A DNA stretch of 64,000 nucleotides from Kitasatospora phosalacinea (lineage in GTDB: Bacteria; Actinomycetota; Actinomycetes; Streptomycetales; Streptomycetaceae): the NCBI RefSeq assembly GCF_000716545.1, contig NZ_JNWZ01000024.1, forward strand, positions 18,844-82,843, given 5' to 3'. Position 1 is the first letter of the stretch, and the number at the start of each line of letters is the position of its first letter. The position numbers and the translations under genes were made by a program. The notes beneath the pieces are model-generated. The model searched no databases. It was not told where the DNA came from and was given only the letters and a program-made list of their open reading frames with translations. Of this stretch, positions 34,151 to 42,061 are shown in pieces.

Positions 34151-36331
34151 ATGCGCAGCAGCAGGAAGTTCCTCCCGCTGACCGCCACGGCCGGCCTGCT
34201 GGCCTCCGCCACGGCGCTGTTGGCCCCGGCCCCGTCCGCGCTGGCCGCCGTCCCGACCGGGGCGACCACCCTGGTGGCGCAGAACTCCGGCAAGTGCGTG
34301 GACGCCGCCGCGGCGGCCACCGCCGACGGCACCGCCGTCCAGCAGTACGCCTGCAACGGCACCACCGCCCAGCAGTGGCAGGTCCAGGACCTCGGCACCG
34401 GCTACGTCCGGATCAACAACCAGAACGACACCTCGAAGGCGCTGGACGTCACGGACGTCTCCACCGCCGACGCCGCCAAGGTCCAGCTGTGGACGTACGG
34501 CGGCGGCCTGAACCAGCAGTGGCAGGCGGTCGCCGAGGCGGGCGGCGCGTACCACTTCGTCAACCGCAACAGCGGCAAGTGCCTGGACGTGCCGAGCGCC
34601 TCCACCGCCGACGCGGTGCAGCTCCAGCAGTACACCTGCAACGGCACCGCCGCGCAGTCCTTCACCTTCGGGAGCACCGTCACGAACCCGCCCGGCACGC
34701 CCGACTTCGGGCCCAACGTGACCGTCTTCGACCCGTCGACGCCCGCCGCGACCGTCCAGGCCAAGCTGAACGCGGTCTTCGCCCAGCAGGAGACCAACCA
34801 GTTCGGCGCCCAGCGCCAGGCCCTGCTGTTCAAGCCCGGCAGCTACGGCGTGGACGCCAACGTCGGCTTCTACACCCAGGTCGCGGGCCTGGGCCTGTCG
34901 CCCGACGACGTCACCATCAACGGCGCGGTGCACGCCGAGGCGGACTGGTTCCAGGGCAACGCGACGCAGAACTTCTGGCGCTCCGCCGAGAACCTGTCGG
35001 TCAACCCGACCGGCGGCACCGACCGCTGGGCGGTCTCCCAGGCCGCGCCGTACCGCCGGATGCACGTGCGCGGCAACCTGCAACTGGACGACGGCGGCTG
35101 GTCCTCGGGCGGCTTCGTCGCCGACTCGAAGATCGACGGCCAGGTCCGCTCCGGCTCCCAGCAGCAGTGGCTCTCGCGCAACGCGCAGTGGGGCAGCTGG
35201 ACGGGCTCCAACTGGAACATGGTGTTCGTCGGCGCCGTCAACGCGCCCGCCAACTCCTTCCCCAACCCGCCGTACACCACCGTGGGCCAGACCCCGGTGG
35301 TCCGCGAGAAGCCCTTCCTGTACGTCGACTCCGCGGGCGCCTACAAGGTGTTCGTCCCGGCGCTGCGCTCGAACACCTCCGGCACCAGCTGGGCGGGCGG
35401 CGCGCAGCCGGGCAGCTCGCTGCCGATCGACCAGTTCTTCATCGTGAAGCCGGGCGCGACCGCGGCCGACATCAACGCGGCGCTGGCGCAGGGCAAGAAC
35501 CTGCTGTTCACGCCGGGCGTCTACCACCTGAACCAGACCCTGAACGTCAACCGCGCCGACACCGTGGTGCTCGGCCTGGGCCTGGCCACCCTCGTCCCGG
35601 ACAACGGGATCACCGCCGTGAACGTCGCGGACGTGGACGGCGTCAAGCTGGCCGGCCTGCTGATCGACGCCGGTACGGTCAACTCGCCGGTGCTGATGCA
35701 GATTGGCGCGGCCGGCTCCTCCGCCGACCACTCGGCGGACCCGACCTCGCTGCACGACGTGTTCTTCCGGATCGGCGGCGCGGGCGTCGGCAAGGCCACC
35801 CAGTCGCTGGTGGTCAACTCCGACGACGTGATCGGCGACCACATGTGGCTGTGGCGCGCGGACCACGGCAGCGGGGTCGGCTGGACCAGCAACACCGCCG
35901 CCAACGGGCTGGTCGTCAACGGCGACGACGTCACCATGTACGGCCTGTTCGTCGAGCACTACCAGCAGACCCAGGTGATCTGGAACGGCAACGGCGGCCG
36001 CACCTACTTCTTCCAGAACGAGCTGCCCTACGACCCGCCGAACCAGGCCGCCTGGACGAACGGTTCGACCCGCGGCTACCCGGCCTACCAGGTCGCCCCC
36101 GGCGTCAGCACGCACGAGGCCTGGGGCCTGGGCTCCTACGCCTACTTCAACGTCAACCCGGCCGTGGTCGAGGACCACTCCTTCGAGGCCCCGAATCGCT
36201 CCGGCGTCCGCTTCCACGACATGGTGACCGTCTCGCTCGGCGGCACCGGCACCATCGCCCACGTCATCAACTCCACCGGCGGCCCGTCCAACTCCACCAC
36301 CAACGTGGCCAACCTGGTCGCGTACCCGTAG
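34151..36331 (+). CDS. Secreted ricin-domain protein with parallel beta-helix (family of unclear activity)
   Basis: 726 aa, ATG with GAAAGGAG upstream and 32 bp after the chitinase stop, so co-transcribed. Signal peptide to about residue 32, then a CBM13 trefoil (AQQWQV, NQQWQA, AQSFTF), then a long catalytic-size domain rich in beta-helix turns: LLFKPGSYGVDANVGFYTQV, DDVTINGAVHAEADWFQGNA and LLFTPGVYHLNQTLNVNRAD. Close relatives are often mislabelled adenylyl cyclase or coagulation factor 5/8 proteins. The fold and GH55-like halves suggest a polysaccharide hydrolase or lyase. Substrate unknown; the operon points to cell-wall or chitin-associated glycans. Confidence 0.8.
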   Translation: MRSSRKFLPLTATAGLLASATALLAPAPSALAAVPTGATTLVAQNSGKCVDAAAAATADGTAVQQYACNGTTAQQWQVQDLGTGYVRINNQNDTSKALDVTDVSTADAAKVQLWTYGGGLNQQWQAVAEAGGAYHFVNRNSGKCLDVPSASTADAVQLQQYTCNGTAAQSFTFGSTVTNPPGTPDFGPNVTVFDPSTPAATVQAKLNAVFAQQETNQFGAQRQALLFKPGSYGVDANVGFYTQVAGLGLSPDDVTINGAVHAEADWFQGNATQNFWRSAENLSVNPTGGTDRWAVSQAAPYRRMHVRGNLQLDDGGWSSGGFVADSKIDGQVRSGSQQQWLSRNAQWGSWTGSNWNMVFVGAVNAPANSFPNPPYTTVGQTPVVREKPFLYVDSAGAYKVFVPALRSNTSGTSWAGGAQPGSSLPIDQFFIVKPGATAADINAALAQGKNLLFTPGVYHLNQTLNVNRADTVVLGLGLATLVPDNGITAVNVADVDGVKLAGLLIDAGTVNSPVLMQIGAAGSSADHSADPTSLHDVFFRIGGAGVGKATQSLVVNSDDVIGDHMWLWRADHGSGVGWTSNTAANGLVVNGDDVTMYGLFVEHYQQTQVIWNGNGGRTYFFQNELPYDPPNQAAWTNGSTRGYPAYQVAPGVSTHEAWGLGSYAYFNVNPAVVEDHSFEAPNRSGVRFHDMVTVSLGGTGTIAHVINSTGGPSNSTTNVANLVAYP

Positions 36332-36350
36332 ACCCGGCCCCCACCGGAAG

Positions 36351-36389
36351 ACCGGGGCCGCCCCTCCGTGCGGGAGGGGCGGCCCCGGT
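36351..36389. terminator. 17-bp perfect hairpin after the chitinase operon
   Basis: ACCGGGGCCGCCCCTCC pairs without mismatch to GGAGGGGCGGCCCCGGT around GTGCG. It lies 20 bp after the beta-helix gene stop and before the converging MFS gene, so it probably terminates from both sides. Confidence 0.88.
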
Positions 36390-36435
36390 GCTCGCGGCGG
36401 CCGGGCCGGCGGCCGGCGAACTTCCTGACCCTCCG

Positions 36436-38037
36436 TCAGTCCTCCTTCACGGCGAGCCGCTTGGGCAGACCCGCCAGGGCGAGCAGGGCGCCGAGGGCAC
36501 ACAGGACGGCGGTGGTGAGGGCGGCGGTGTGCACGCCGTTCAGGAAGGCGTGGTGGGCGCCCTCGGTGACGGCGGCGCGCAGGTCGGCGGGCATGGTGCC
36601 GGTGACGGGGGCGACGCCCATCGCCACCGCGTCCTTGGCGGACGCCAACTGCCCGGCGGTGTCGGCCGGGACGCCCGCGGCGGTGAGCGCGCCGGGCAGG
36701 GTGGCGCCGACCCGGCTGCCGATCAGCGAGACCAGGACGGAGGTGCCGAGCGCGCCGCCGACCTGCAGCGCGGTGGACTGCAGACCGCTGGCCACCCCGC
36801 CGTCGCGCACCGGGGCGCTGCCGACGATGGCGTCCGAGGAGGCCGACATCACCATGCCGACGCCGAGGCCGATCAGCACGAACGGCGGCCACATCGCCGC
36901 GTACGGCGAGTGCGCGTCCCAGGTCAGCAGGCAGAGCGCGGCGACGCCCTCCAGGGCCATGCCGAGCGGCATCGTGAAGCGGGAGCCGAGGCGTCCGGTC
37001 AGCGCGGCGCCGAGCGGGGCGGCGACCACCGAGGCCAGGCTGAGCGGCAGGGTCCGCACGCCCGCCTGGACGGGGGTGAGGCCGCGGACGTTCTGCAGGT
37101 ACAGCATCAGGAAGAAGATCACGCCGAGCAGCATGAAGAAGTTGACCGCGGTGACCACCGTGCCGATGCCCAGCGCCGGGCTGCGGAACAGCCGCATCGG
37201 CAGCAGCGGGTGCTCGACCCGCGTCTCGTGGCGGACGAACAGCGCCAGCAGCGCCAGGCCGGCCGCGATCGCGCCGAGCGTGCCGGCCGAACCCCAGCCC
37301 CAGCTCTCGCCCTTGACCACGCCGAACACCAGCGCGACCAGGCCGAGCGCCAGCAGCAGCACGCCCAGCAGGTCGAAGCGGTGCCGGCCGCCGGCGTCCC
37401 GGCTCTGCGGCAGCACCAGCGCGCCGAACGCCAGGCCGGCCAGGCCGATCGGCAGGTTGATGAAGAACACCGACTCCCAGTTGACGTGCTCGACCAGCAG
37501 GCCGCCGACGATCGGGCCGAGCGCGGTCGAGCAGGACGCGACCATCGCCCACAGGCCGACCGCGGTGCCGAACTGCCGGGGCGGGAAGACCGCGCGCAGC
37601 AGGCCGAGCGTGTTGGGGATCAGCAGCGCGGCGCACACGCCCTGCAGGGCGCGGAAGGCGATGACGCCGCCGATCGAGCCGACCACGCCGATCAGCACCG
37701 AGGCGACCACGAAGCCCGCGACGCCCGCCAGGTAGAAGGTGCGGCGGCCGAACCGGTCGCCCAGCTTGCCGCCGAGGATCAGCAGCGCGGCCATCGCCAG
37801 CAGGTAGGAGTTGGTGACCCACTGCAGCCCGGCGGTGGAGGCGTGCAGGTCGCGGCCGATCTCCGGGTTGGCGATCGAGACCACCGAGCCGTCCAGGTTC
37901 ACCATGAACAGGCCGACCGCCACGGCCACCAGGGTCAGCCACGGGTTGGCGCGCGGCCCGCCGGGAGCGGATGCGGGAGCGGGTGCGGGAGGGGAGTGCG
38001 CGGGCACGACGGGGTGCCCCGCCGGGGAAACGGGCAT
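36436..38037 (-). CDS. MFS drug efflux transporter, DHA2 (EmrB/QacA) 14-TM family
   Basis: 533 aa. Fourteen hydrophobic helices begin at WLTLVAVAVGLFMVNLDGSV. The DHA2 motifs are VVSIANPEIGRDLHAS (motif D1-like), GGKLGDRFGRRTFYLAG (motif A) and GLWAMVASCSTALGPIVGGL (motif C). It exports toxic compounds with proton exchange. It is 76 bp downstream of marR on the same strand, and a hexanucleotide repeat occupies that leader. Its expression is probably controlled by that MarR. Confidence 0.93.
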   Translation of the reverse strand: MPVSPAGHPVVPAHSPPAPAPASAPGGPRANPWLTLVAVAVGLFMVNLDGSVVSIANPEIGRDLHASTAGLQWVTNSYLLAMAALLILGGKLGDRFGRRTFYLAGVAGFVVASVLIGVVGSIGGVIAFRALQGVCAALLIPNTLGLLRAVFPPRQFGTAVGLWAMVASCSTALGPIVGGLLVEHVNWESVFFINLPIGLAGLAFGALVLPQSRDAGGRHRFDLLGVLLLALGLVALVFGVVKGESWGWGSAGTLGAIAAGLALLALFVRHETRVEHPLLPMRLFRSPALGIGTVVTAVNFFMLLGVIFFLMLYLQNVRGLTPVQAGVRTLPLSLASVVAAPLGAALTGRLGSRFTMPLGMALEGVAALCLLTWDAHSPYAAMWPPFVLIGLGVGMVMSASSDAIVGSAPVRDGGVASGLQSTALQVGGALGTSVLVSLIGSRVGATLPGALTAAGVPADTAGQLASAKDAVAMGVAPVTGTMPADLRAAVTEGAHHAFLNGVHTAALTTAVLCALGALLALAGLPKRLAVKED

Positions 38038-38056
38038 GGAACTGCCTTGTCTGGAC

Positions 38057-38092
38057 GAGTACGAGTACGAGTACGGCTACGGGTACGGCTAT
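38057..38092. repeat. GAGTAC-type hexanucleotide repeat in the marR-MFS gap
   Basis: Six 6-bp units: GAGTAC three times, then GGCTAC, GGGTAC and GGCTAT. It lies 20 bases upstream of the MFS start, in its leader. Copy-number change would alter the spacing between marR and the transporter start without changing either protein. Confidence 0.8.
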
Positions 38093-38113
38093 GGAAGGAA
38101 CGCCGGCGGTTCG

Positions 38114-38617
38114 TCAGCCGGCGGTGCTGGTGCCGCTGGTGCTGTCGCCGTCGACGGCGTACAGCAGCGCGGTGAGCGCCTCCAGCGCGCCGCAGGCCGA
38201 GCCGAGCGCGCCGCGCTGGCCGTCGGTCAGGGCGGCGAGCAGCTGCGTCAGGTGCGCTTCCTTCAGGGCCCGCGCCTCGGCGAGGCGGCCCAGGGCGAGG
38301 GGCGTCGGGTGCAGGTGGGCGACCCGCTTGTCCGCGCTGTCCGCCCGGCGTTCCAGCAGGCCCTGCTCGGTGAGCTGGGAGACCAGCGCGCTGACGTTGT
38401 TCGGCTTCATCTGCAGCACCCGCGCGCTCTCCCGCACCGTGGTGCCGGGCCGTTCCTCGACCAGCCACAGCAGGGCGAGCTGGCCCTCGGAGAGCGCCGG
38501 GTGCGGGAAGTCCCGCGCGAGCCGCCGTTCCAGGGCCCGGTTCAGGGCGGGCAGCAGCGCCACGAGCACGGAGGCCGTGGGGTCCGCGTCGCCGCCGGGG
38601 GCGCTGGAGTCGAGCAC
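38114..38617 (-). CDS. MarR-family repressor of the efflux operon
   Basis: 167 aa from GTG 38617. The winged helix is LSEGQLALLWLVEERPGTTV, RESARVLQMKPNNVSALVSQ and LTEQGLLERRADSADKRVAH. The longer GTG 38626 would lie inside the -10 box TAAAGT, so the GTG at 38617, right at the predicted transcription start, is preferred and the mRNA is probably leaderless. A 20-bp palindrome fills the promoter. The MFS gene follows, a classical local repressor layout. Confidence 0.88.
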   Translation of the reverse strand: MLDSSAPGGDADPTASVLVALLPALNRALERRLARDFPHPALSEGQLALLWLVEERPGTTVRESARVLQMKPNNVSALVSQLTEQGLLERRADSADKRVAHLHPTPLALGRLAEARALKEAHLTQLLAALTDGQRGALGSACGALEALTALLYAVDGDSTSGTSTAG

Positions 38618-38624
38618 GGGCCCC

Positions 38625-38654
38625 ACTTTAGGTATGCATGGATACCTATGTCAA
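38625..38654 (-). promoter_or_regulatory. marR promoter with operator between -35 and -10
   Basis: On the minus strand TTGACA (38654-38649) and TAAAGT (38630-38625) are 18 bp apart. The palindrome TAGGTAT-N6-ATACCTA (38629-38648) fills the spacer and is perfect over 7 bp per arm. Repressor binding there would exclude polymerase. The downstream gene would start within 8 bases of the -10. Confidence 0.78.
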
Positions 38655-38662
38655 CGTACCCA

Positions 38663-39082
38663 TCACGCGTCGGCAGCACCGGCTGCCCCGGCGCCCCCGG
38701 TGGCCCCCGCCGCCCGCTCCGCCGCGCTGCGCAGCACGCAGAACTCGTTGCCCTCCGGGTCGGCCAGCACCGCCCAGCCCGTGCCGTCCGGGTGGCGGTG
38801 GTCGCCGACCAGGGTGGCACCGAGCGCCAGCAGGCGCGCCACCTCCGCGTCCCGCCCGGTGTCGTCCGGGCGCAGGCACAGGTGGACCCGGTTCTTGACC
38901 GTCTTGGCCTCGGGCACCTGGTTGAAGTACAGCACCGGCCCGCCCTCCGGGGTCACCTGCGTCTCCCGGTCGCCCGGTCGGCACTCCGGGTCGACCGGGC
39001 CGCCCGTCACCTCGCTCCAGAACCGGGCCAACCGGTAGGCGTCCGCACAGTCGATCGCCACGTTCTGCACCGTCGAAACCAT
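38663..39082 (-). CDS. VOC-superfamily (glyoxalase-like) protein
   Basis: 139 aa, one VOC module pair. Landmarks are VQNVAIDCADAYRLARFWSE, VLYFNQVPEAKTVKNRVHLC and DPEGNEFCVLRS, with the metal-ligand-type His and Glu of the family partly replaced (Asp11 region and Glu in GNEFC). Roles range from dioxygenase to drug binding. It ends 36 bp before the marR start; the marR promoter lies between, so it is a separate unit. The C-terminus is a low-complexity Gly/Ala tail. Confidence 0.82.
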   Translation of the reverse strand: MVSTVQNVAIDCADAYRLARFWSEVTGGPVDPECRPGDRETQVTPEGGPVLYFNQVPEAKTVKNRVHLCLRPDDTGRDAEVARLLALGATLVGDHRHPDGTGWAVLADPEGNEFCVLRSAAERAAGATGGAGAAGAADA

Positions 39083-39233
39083 GTCCGCGAGTCTCCCCGC
39101 CGGTGGCCCGGCGCGCGACCCGGCCGCGCCGGGGGCCGGAACCGCCCGGCATGGAGCCGCCGCCGCCGGGTATCAGGCGCAGGCACGGAACGGGGAGCCG
39201 GGGATCGGACGCGCGAAGGGGAGGACCTCGACG

Positions 39234-39914
39234 GTGGGCAACGGACGGACGGCGGAGGCCGGGCAGGGGAAGCCGGAGCGGGCGGGCATCGACCCGGCGG
39301 GCGGGAGCGCCTCCCCGTGGCACTGGCAGCACTGGAAGCACCGGCTGTCCCGACGGCCCGAGCCCGTCGAGTCCGAACCCGTCGAGCCCGAGCCCGTCGA
39401 GCCCGCGCCCGTCCCCACCGCCCGGCGGGCGGAGCGGTCCGGGCAGCCGTTCCTGCACCGTTCCGGGCCGGTGTCCGCCGTCGTCCGGTGGCTGATCCTG
39501 CTGGCCGGCCTGGTGCTGACCGTGGTGTTCGCGGTCGGGCTGGCCCGGGTGACGCTGGTGCCGGAGCCCGGCGCGCAGAGCCTGGTGCACCCCAACTTCC
39601 ACCTCGGCGCCTCGCTCCGCGCCTACCTGGACCAGCCCGCCGTCCGGGCCGCGGTGCAGCAGGTCGGCGGGAACGTCCTGCTGGGCATGCCGTTCGGCGT
39701 GCTGCTGCCGGTGCTGTTCCCCCGGCTGCGCAGCGTCCTGGCCGCGACGGCGCTGACCGCGCTGGTGATGGTCACGGTCGAGGCGGCGCAGGGCCTCCTG
39801 GTGGAGGGCCGGGCGTTCGACGTGGACGACGTGCTGCTCAACACCTTCGGCGCCCTGCTCGCCCACCTGCTGCTGGGCCGCCGGATCGGCCGCGCCCTGT
39901 ACGAGCGGCGCTGA
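39234..39914 (+). CDS. VanZ-like membrane protein
   Basis: 226 aa. Start GTG 39234 follows GGGGAGGA, whereas a longer reading would overlap the divergent VOC start. A disordered N-terminal region with PVESEPVEPEPVEPAPV repeats leads to membrane helices: VVRWLILLAGLVLTVVFAVG, NVLLGMPFGVLLPVLFPRLR, ALTALVMVTVEAAQGLLVEG and LLNTFGALLAHLLLG. The FDVDDVLLNTFGALLA pattern is the VanZ signature. VanZ confers low-level teicoplanin resistance in enterococci; role here unknown. Confidence 0.85.
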   Translation: MGNGRTAEAGQGKPERAGIDPAGGSASPWHWQHWKHRLSRRPEPVESEPVEPEPVEPAPVPTARRAERSGQPFLHRSGPVSAVVRWLILLAGLVLTVVFAVGLARVTLVPEPGAQSLVHPNFHLGASLRAYLDQPAVRAAVQQVGGNVLLGMPFGVLLPVLFPRLRSVLAATALTALVMVTVEAAQGLLVEGRAFDVDDVLLNTFGALLAHLLLGRRIGRALYERR

Positions 39915-39932
39915 CCCTGAGGGGTGGGCGTT

Positions 39933-39961
39933 CGCCCGGGACGGCGTGCCCGTCCCGGGCG
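39933..39961. terminator. 12-bp hairpin between vanZ-like and macrodomain genes
   Basis: CGCCCGGGACGG (39933-39944) pairs with CCGTCCCGGGCG (39950-39961) across a 5-base loop. It lies between converging genes and probably acts in both directions. Confidence 0.75.
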
Positions 39962-39973
39962 GGGAGGCCGCGG

Positions 39974-40456
39974 CTACCCGTGGTCGTAGACCGTCACCGG
40001 TATCCCCTGGTCGGTGAGGCGGGCGGTGATCAGCGGTTCGATCCGCTCCCACTTGCCGCCGGCCAGGCCGCAGCCGATCCGGGGCATGTGGACGGAGGCG
40101 CCGAGGCGCCGGGCTTCGGGGGCGAGCCTGGCGAGCGCGGCGTCGATCGCCTCGTAGCGGACGGGGACACCGGTGGAGCGGGCGGTGCGGGTGCCGCGCT
40201 GGCCGATCATGTTGGCGACCCAGAGGTGCGGGGTGACCTGGACCAACTGGAGGGCGCCGAGGGCGAAGTCGTTGCGGGAGCGCTCGCGGTGCCAGCGGCG
40301 GTAGGCGGCTTCGGGTTCGGGCCAGCGGCGGGAGAGGGCGAGGACGAATCCCTTGCCCCAGCCGCCGAGGTCGTTGCAGACGTGGGCGATGACCCGCGGG
40401 CCCTTGCCCCGGGGCGCGGTGGCGTCCCCGCGCAGGTAGGTGATCGTCTCGGCCAT
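39974..40456 (-). CDS. Macrodomain protein (ALC1/TARG1-like)
   Basis: 160 aa, nearly all macrodomain. Landmarks are ITYLRGDATAPRGKGPRVIA, HVCNDLGGWGKGFVLALSRR, the mid-domain strand VANMIGQRG, and MPRIGCGLAGGKWERIEPLI. Such domains bind ADP-ribose and some remove it from proteins or nucleic acids. TARG1 uses an Asp after GCGL; here the position is Ala, so hydrolysis by that route is doubtful. ATG 40456 preferred; GTG 40465 is possible. No ADP-ribosyltransferase adjoins it. Confidence 0.85.
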   Translation of the reverse strand: MAETITYLRGDATAPRGKGPRVIAHVCNDLGGWGKGFVLALSRRWPEPEAAYRRWHRERSRNDFALGALQLVQVTPHLWVANMIGQRGTRTARSTGVPVRYEAIDAALARLAPEARRLGASVHMPRIGCGLAGGKWERIEPLITARLTDQGIPVTVYDHG

Positions 40457-40550
40457 GCCCACCATCCTGGCAGCCGCCGCCGACGGTGCGCCCCGATCCG
40501 CCTCGGCCCTCGCGCCGACCTTCGCGCCGACCTTCGCCCCGACCGTCGCG

Positions 40551-41045
40551 TCAGCCGTCGCGGCGGCGGTCCTTCAGGCGGTCCAGGGAGTCGACGTACT
40601 TGAGCATCAGGCGGGCGAACTCCAGGCGTTCGCCGTCGGCCCAGTCGGCGGTGATGTACTCGAACGCGGAGCGCTGGTGGCGGCGGAAGCGGGCCATCAG
40701 TTCGGTGCCCCGGGGGCTGAGGTGCAGGACGGTGCGGCGGCCGTCGTGCTGGGAGGCGGCGCGGAGCAGGTAGCCGGCCTTGATGTTGTCGGTGACCATC
40801 CGGCTGGCGACGGAGGGATCGACGGCGAGGAGTTCGGCGATCGCGCCGACGGTGACCTCGGCCTCGGAGTCGCGGGTGTGCTCCAGGACGAGGTTGAGCA
40901 CCAGGGTGCGGCTGAGGTCCTTGGCGGAGATGGGGTGCTCGACGTCCAGCAGCGAGGTGCGGCGCAGCTTGCCGAAGGCGGGGCCGACGGCGTCCAGCAG
41001 TTCGTCCGCCGCGGGGTGCGGCCGGTGGGCCTCGTTCTTCGTCAT
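40551..41045 (-). CDS. MarR-family regulator divergent from NmrA-like gene
   Basis: 164 aa. The DNA-binding region is VTVGAIAELLAVDPSVASRM then VTDNIKAGYLLRAASQHDGR and RTVLHLSPRGTELMARFRRH. The ATG at 41045 follows TACCAT by 6 bases, so the mRNA may be leaderless. The divergent NmrA-like oxidoreductase is the likely target. Confidence 0.88.
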   Translation of the reverse strand: MTKNEAHRPHPAADELLDAVGPAFGKLRRTSLLDVEHPISAKDLSRTLVLNLVLEHTRDSEAEVTVGAIAELLAVDPSVASRMVTDNIKAGYLLRAASQHDGRRTVLHLSPRGTELMARFRRHQRSAFEYITADWADGERLEFARLMLKYVDSLDRLKDRRRDG

Positions 41046-41101
41046 GCGCCCATGGTAGGCGCGCAACCCCGGCCAGGTGCATGGGGGAACACATAAGTGC
41101 G

Positions 41102-41112
41102 TTGCTTCGCAA
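41102..41112. promoter_or_regulatory. Candidate MarR site TTGC-TTC-GCAA
   Basis: A small perfect palindrome within the 130-bp divergent gap, flanked by AGTGCG and TTACGTGC. GTGCATG recurs at 41087 and 41117. It is the best operator candidate here but is short. Confidence 0.4.
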
Positions 41113-41175
41113 TTACGTGCATGACAGCATGTATCTGCGAGCGAACGCGCGCACTCTTCTCTCCCGGGGGTTCCC

Positions 41176-42018
41176 ATGACCGTTCTCGTCACCGGCGCAC
41201 GCGGCAAGGTCGGCCGCGCCGTCCTGGAGCGGCTGCACGCCGCCGGCCGGCCCGTCCGCGCCGCCAGCGCCCGCCCGGCCGAACTCGCCGTCCCGGCCGG
41301 GGTGGTGGGCGTCGAGCTGGTGCTGAACCGGCCCGCCACCTTCGCCGCCGCGCTGGAGGGCGTCCGCCAGGTGTTCCTGTACCCGGAGCCCGCGGGCATC
41401 GACGCGTTCACCGCGGCCGCCCGGGCGGCCGGCGTGGAGCACGTCGTGCTGCTGTCCTCCTCCTCGGTGCTCGCGCCGGGCGCCGAGAGCGACCCGCTGG
41501 GCGCGCACAACCTGCGGGTCGAGCAGGCGCTGGCCGTCTCCGGCCTGCCCACCACCCTGCTGCGGGCGGACGCCTTCGCCAGCAACGCGCTCGGCTGGTG
41601 CGCGGCGATCGGCGCCGGCCTGCCGGTCGAACTCCCCTACCCGGAGGCCAGCCTGGCCCCGGTCCACCCGGCGGACGTCGCCGACGTCGCGGTGGCCGCG
41701 CTGTCCGGCCCCGAGCTGCGCGGCCGTGCCGTCACGCTCACCGGCGGGCAGCGGCTGACGCTGCGCGAGCAGGTCGGCGTGCTGGCCGACGTGCTGGGCC
41801 GGCCGGTCCCGGTCGAGACGGTCACCCGGGCCGAGGCCGAACGCCAGTTGGGCCGTTTCATGCCCGCCCCGTTGGTCGGCTCCCTGCTCTCCTTCTGGGC
41901 CGCCGCCAGCACCACCCCCGCCACCATCGGCGACACCACCCGCACCCTGCTCGGCGTCCCGGAGCGCACCTTCCACCAGTGGGCGACCGAGCACGCGGCC
42001 GCGTTCACCGCCGGCTGA
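41176..42018 (+). CDS. NmrA/NAD(P)-binding oxidoreductase
   Basis: 280 aa. The Rossmann start is MTVLVTGARGKVGRAVLERL, followed by VEHVVLLSSSSVLAPGAESD, TTLLRADAFASNALGW and PVHPADVADVAVAALSGPEL. This is the atypical SDR/NmrA group, including quinone reductase-like and redox-sensor proteins without the YxxxK site. It is divergent from a MarR regulator, which suggests response to electrophiles or quinones (inference). Confidence 0.88.
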   Translation: MTVLVTGARGKVGRAVLERLHAAGRPVRAASARPAELAVPAGVVGVELVLNRPATFAAALEGVRQVFLYPEPAGIDAFTAAARAAGVEHVVLLSSSSVLAPGAESDPLGAHNLRVEQALAVSGLPTTLLRADAFASNALGWCAAIGAGLPVELPYPEASLAPVHPADVADVAVAALSGPELRGRAVTLTGGQRLTLREQVGVLADVLGRPVPVETVTRAEAERQLGRFMPAPLVGSLLSFWAAASTTPATIGDTTRTLLGVPERTFHQWATEHAAAFTAG

Positions 42019-42061
42019 CGCCCGGTCACCCCCCGCCCCCTCCGGGGGAGTCGGCGGGTGC

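Noticed and set aside
33818..37942. Very long minus-strand frame across chitinase and MFS genes
   Set aside because: Opposite to the chitinase operon and out of frame with the MFS gene; no domain, repetitive Gly/Arg/Val content.
42030..42050. CCCCC-TCC-GGGGG as a terminator between NmrA-like and LLM genes
   Set aside because: The stem is only about 5 bp with a 3-base loop, too weak to call.
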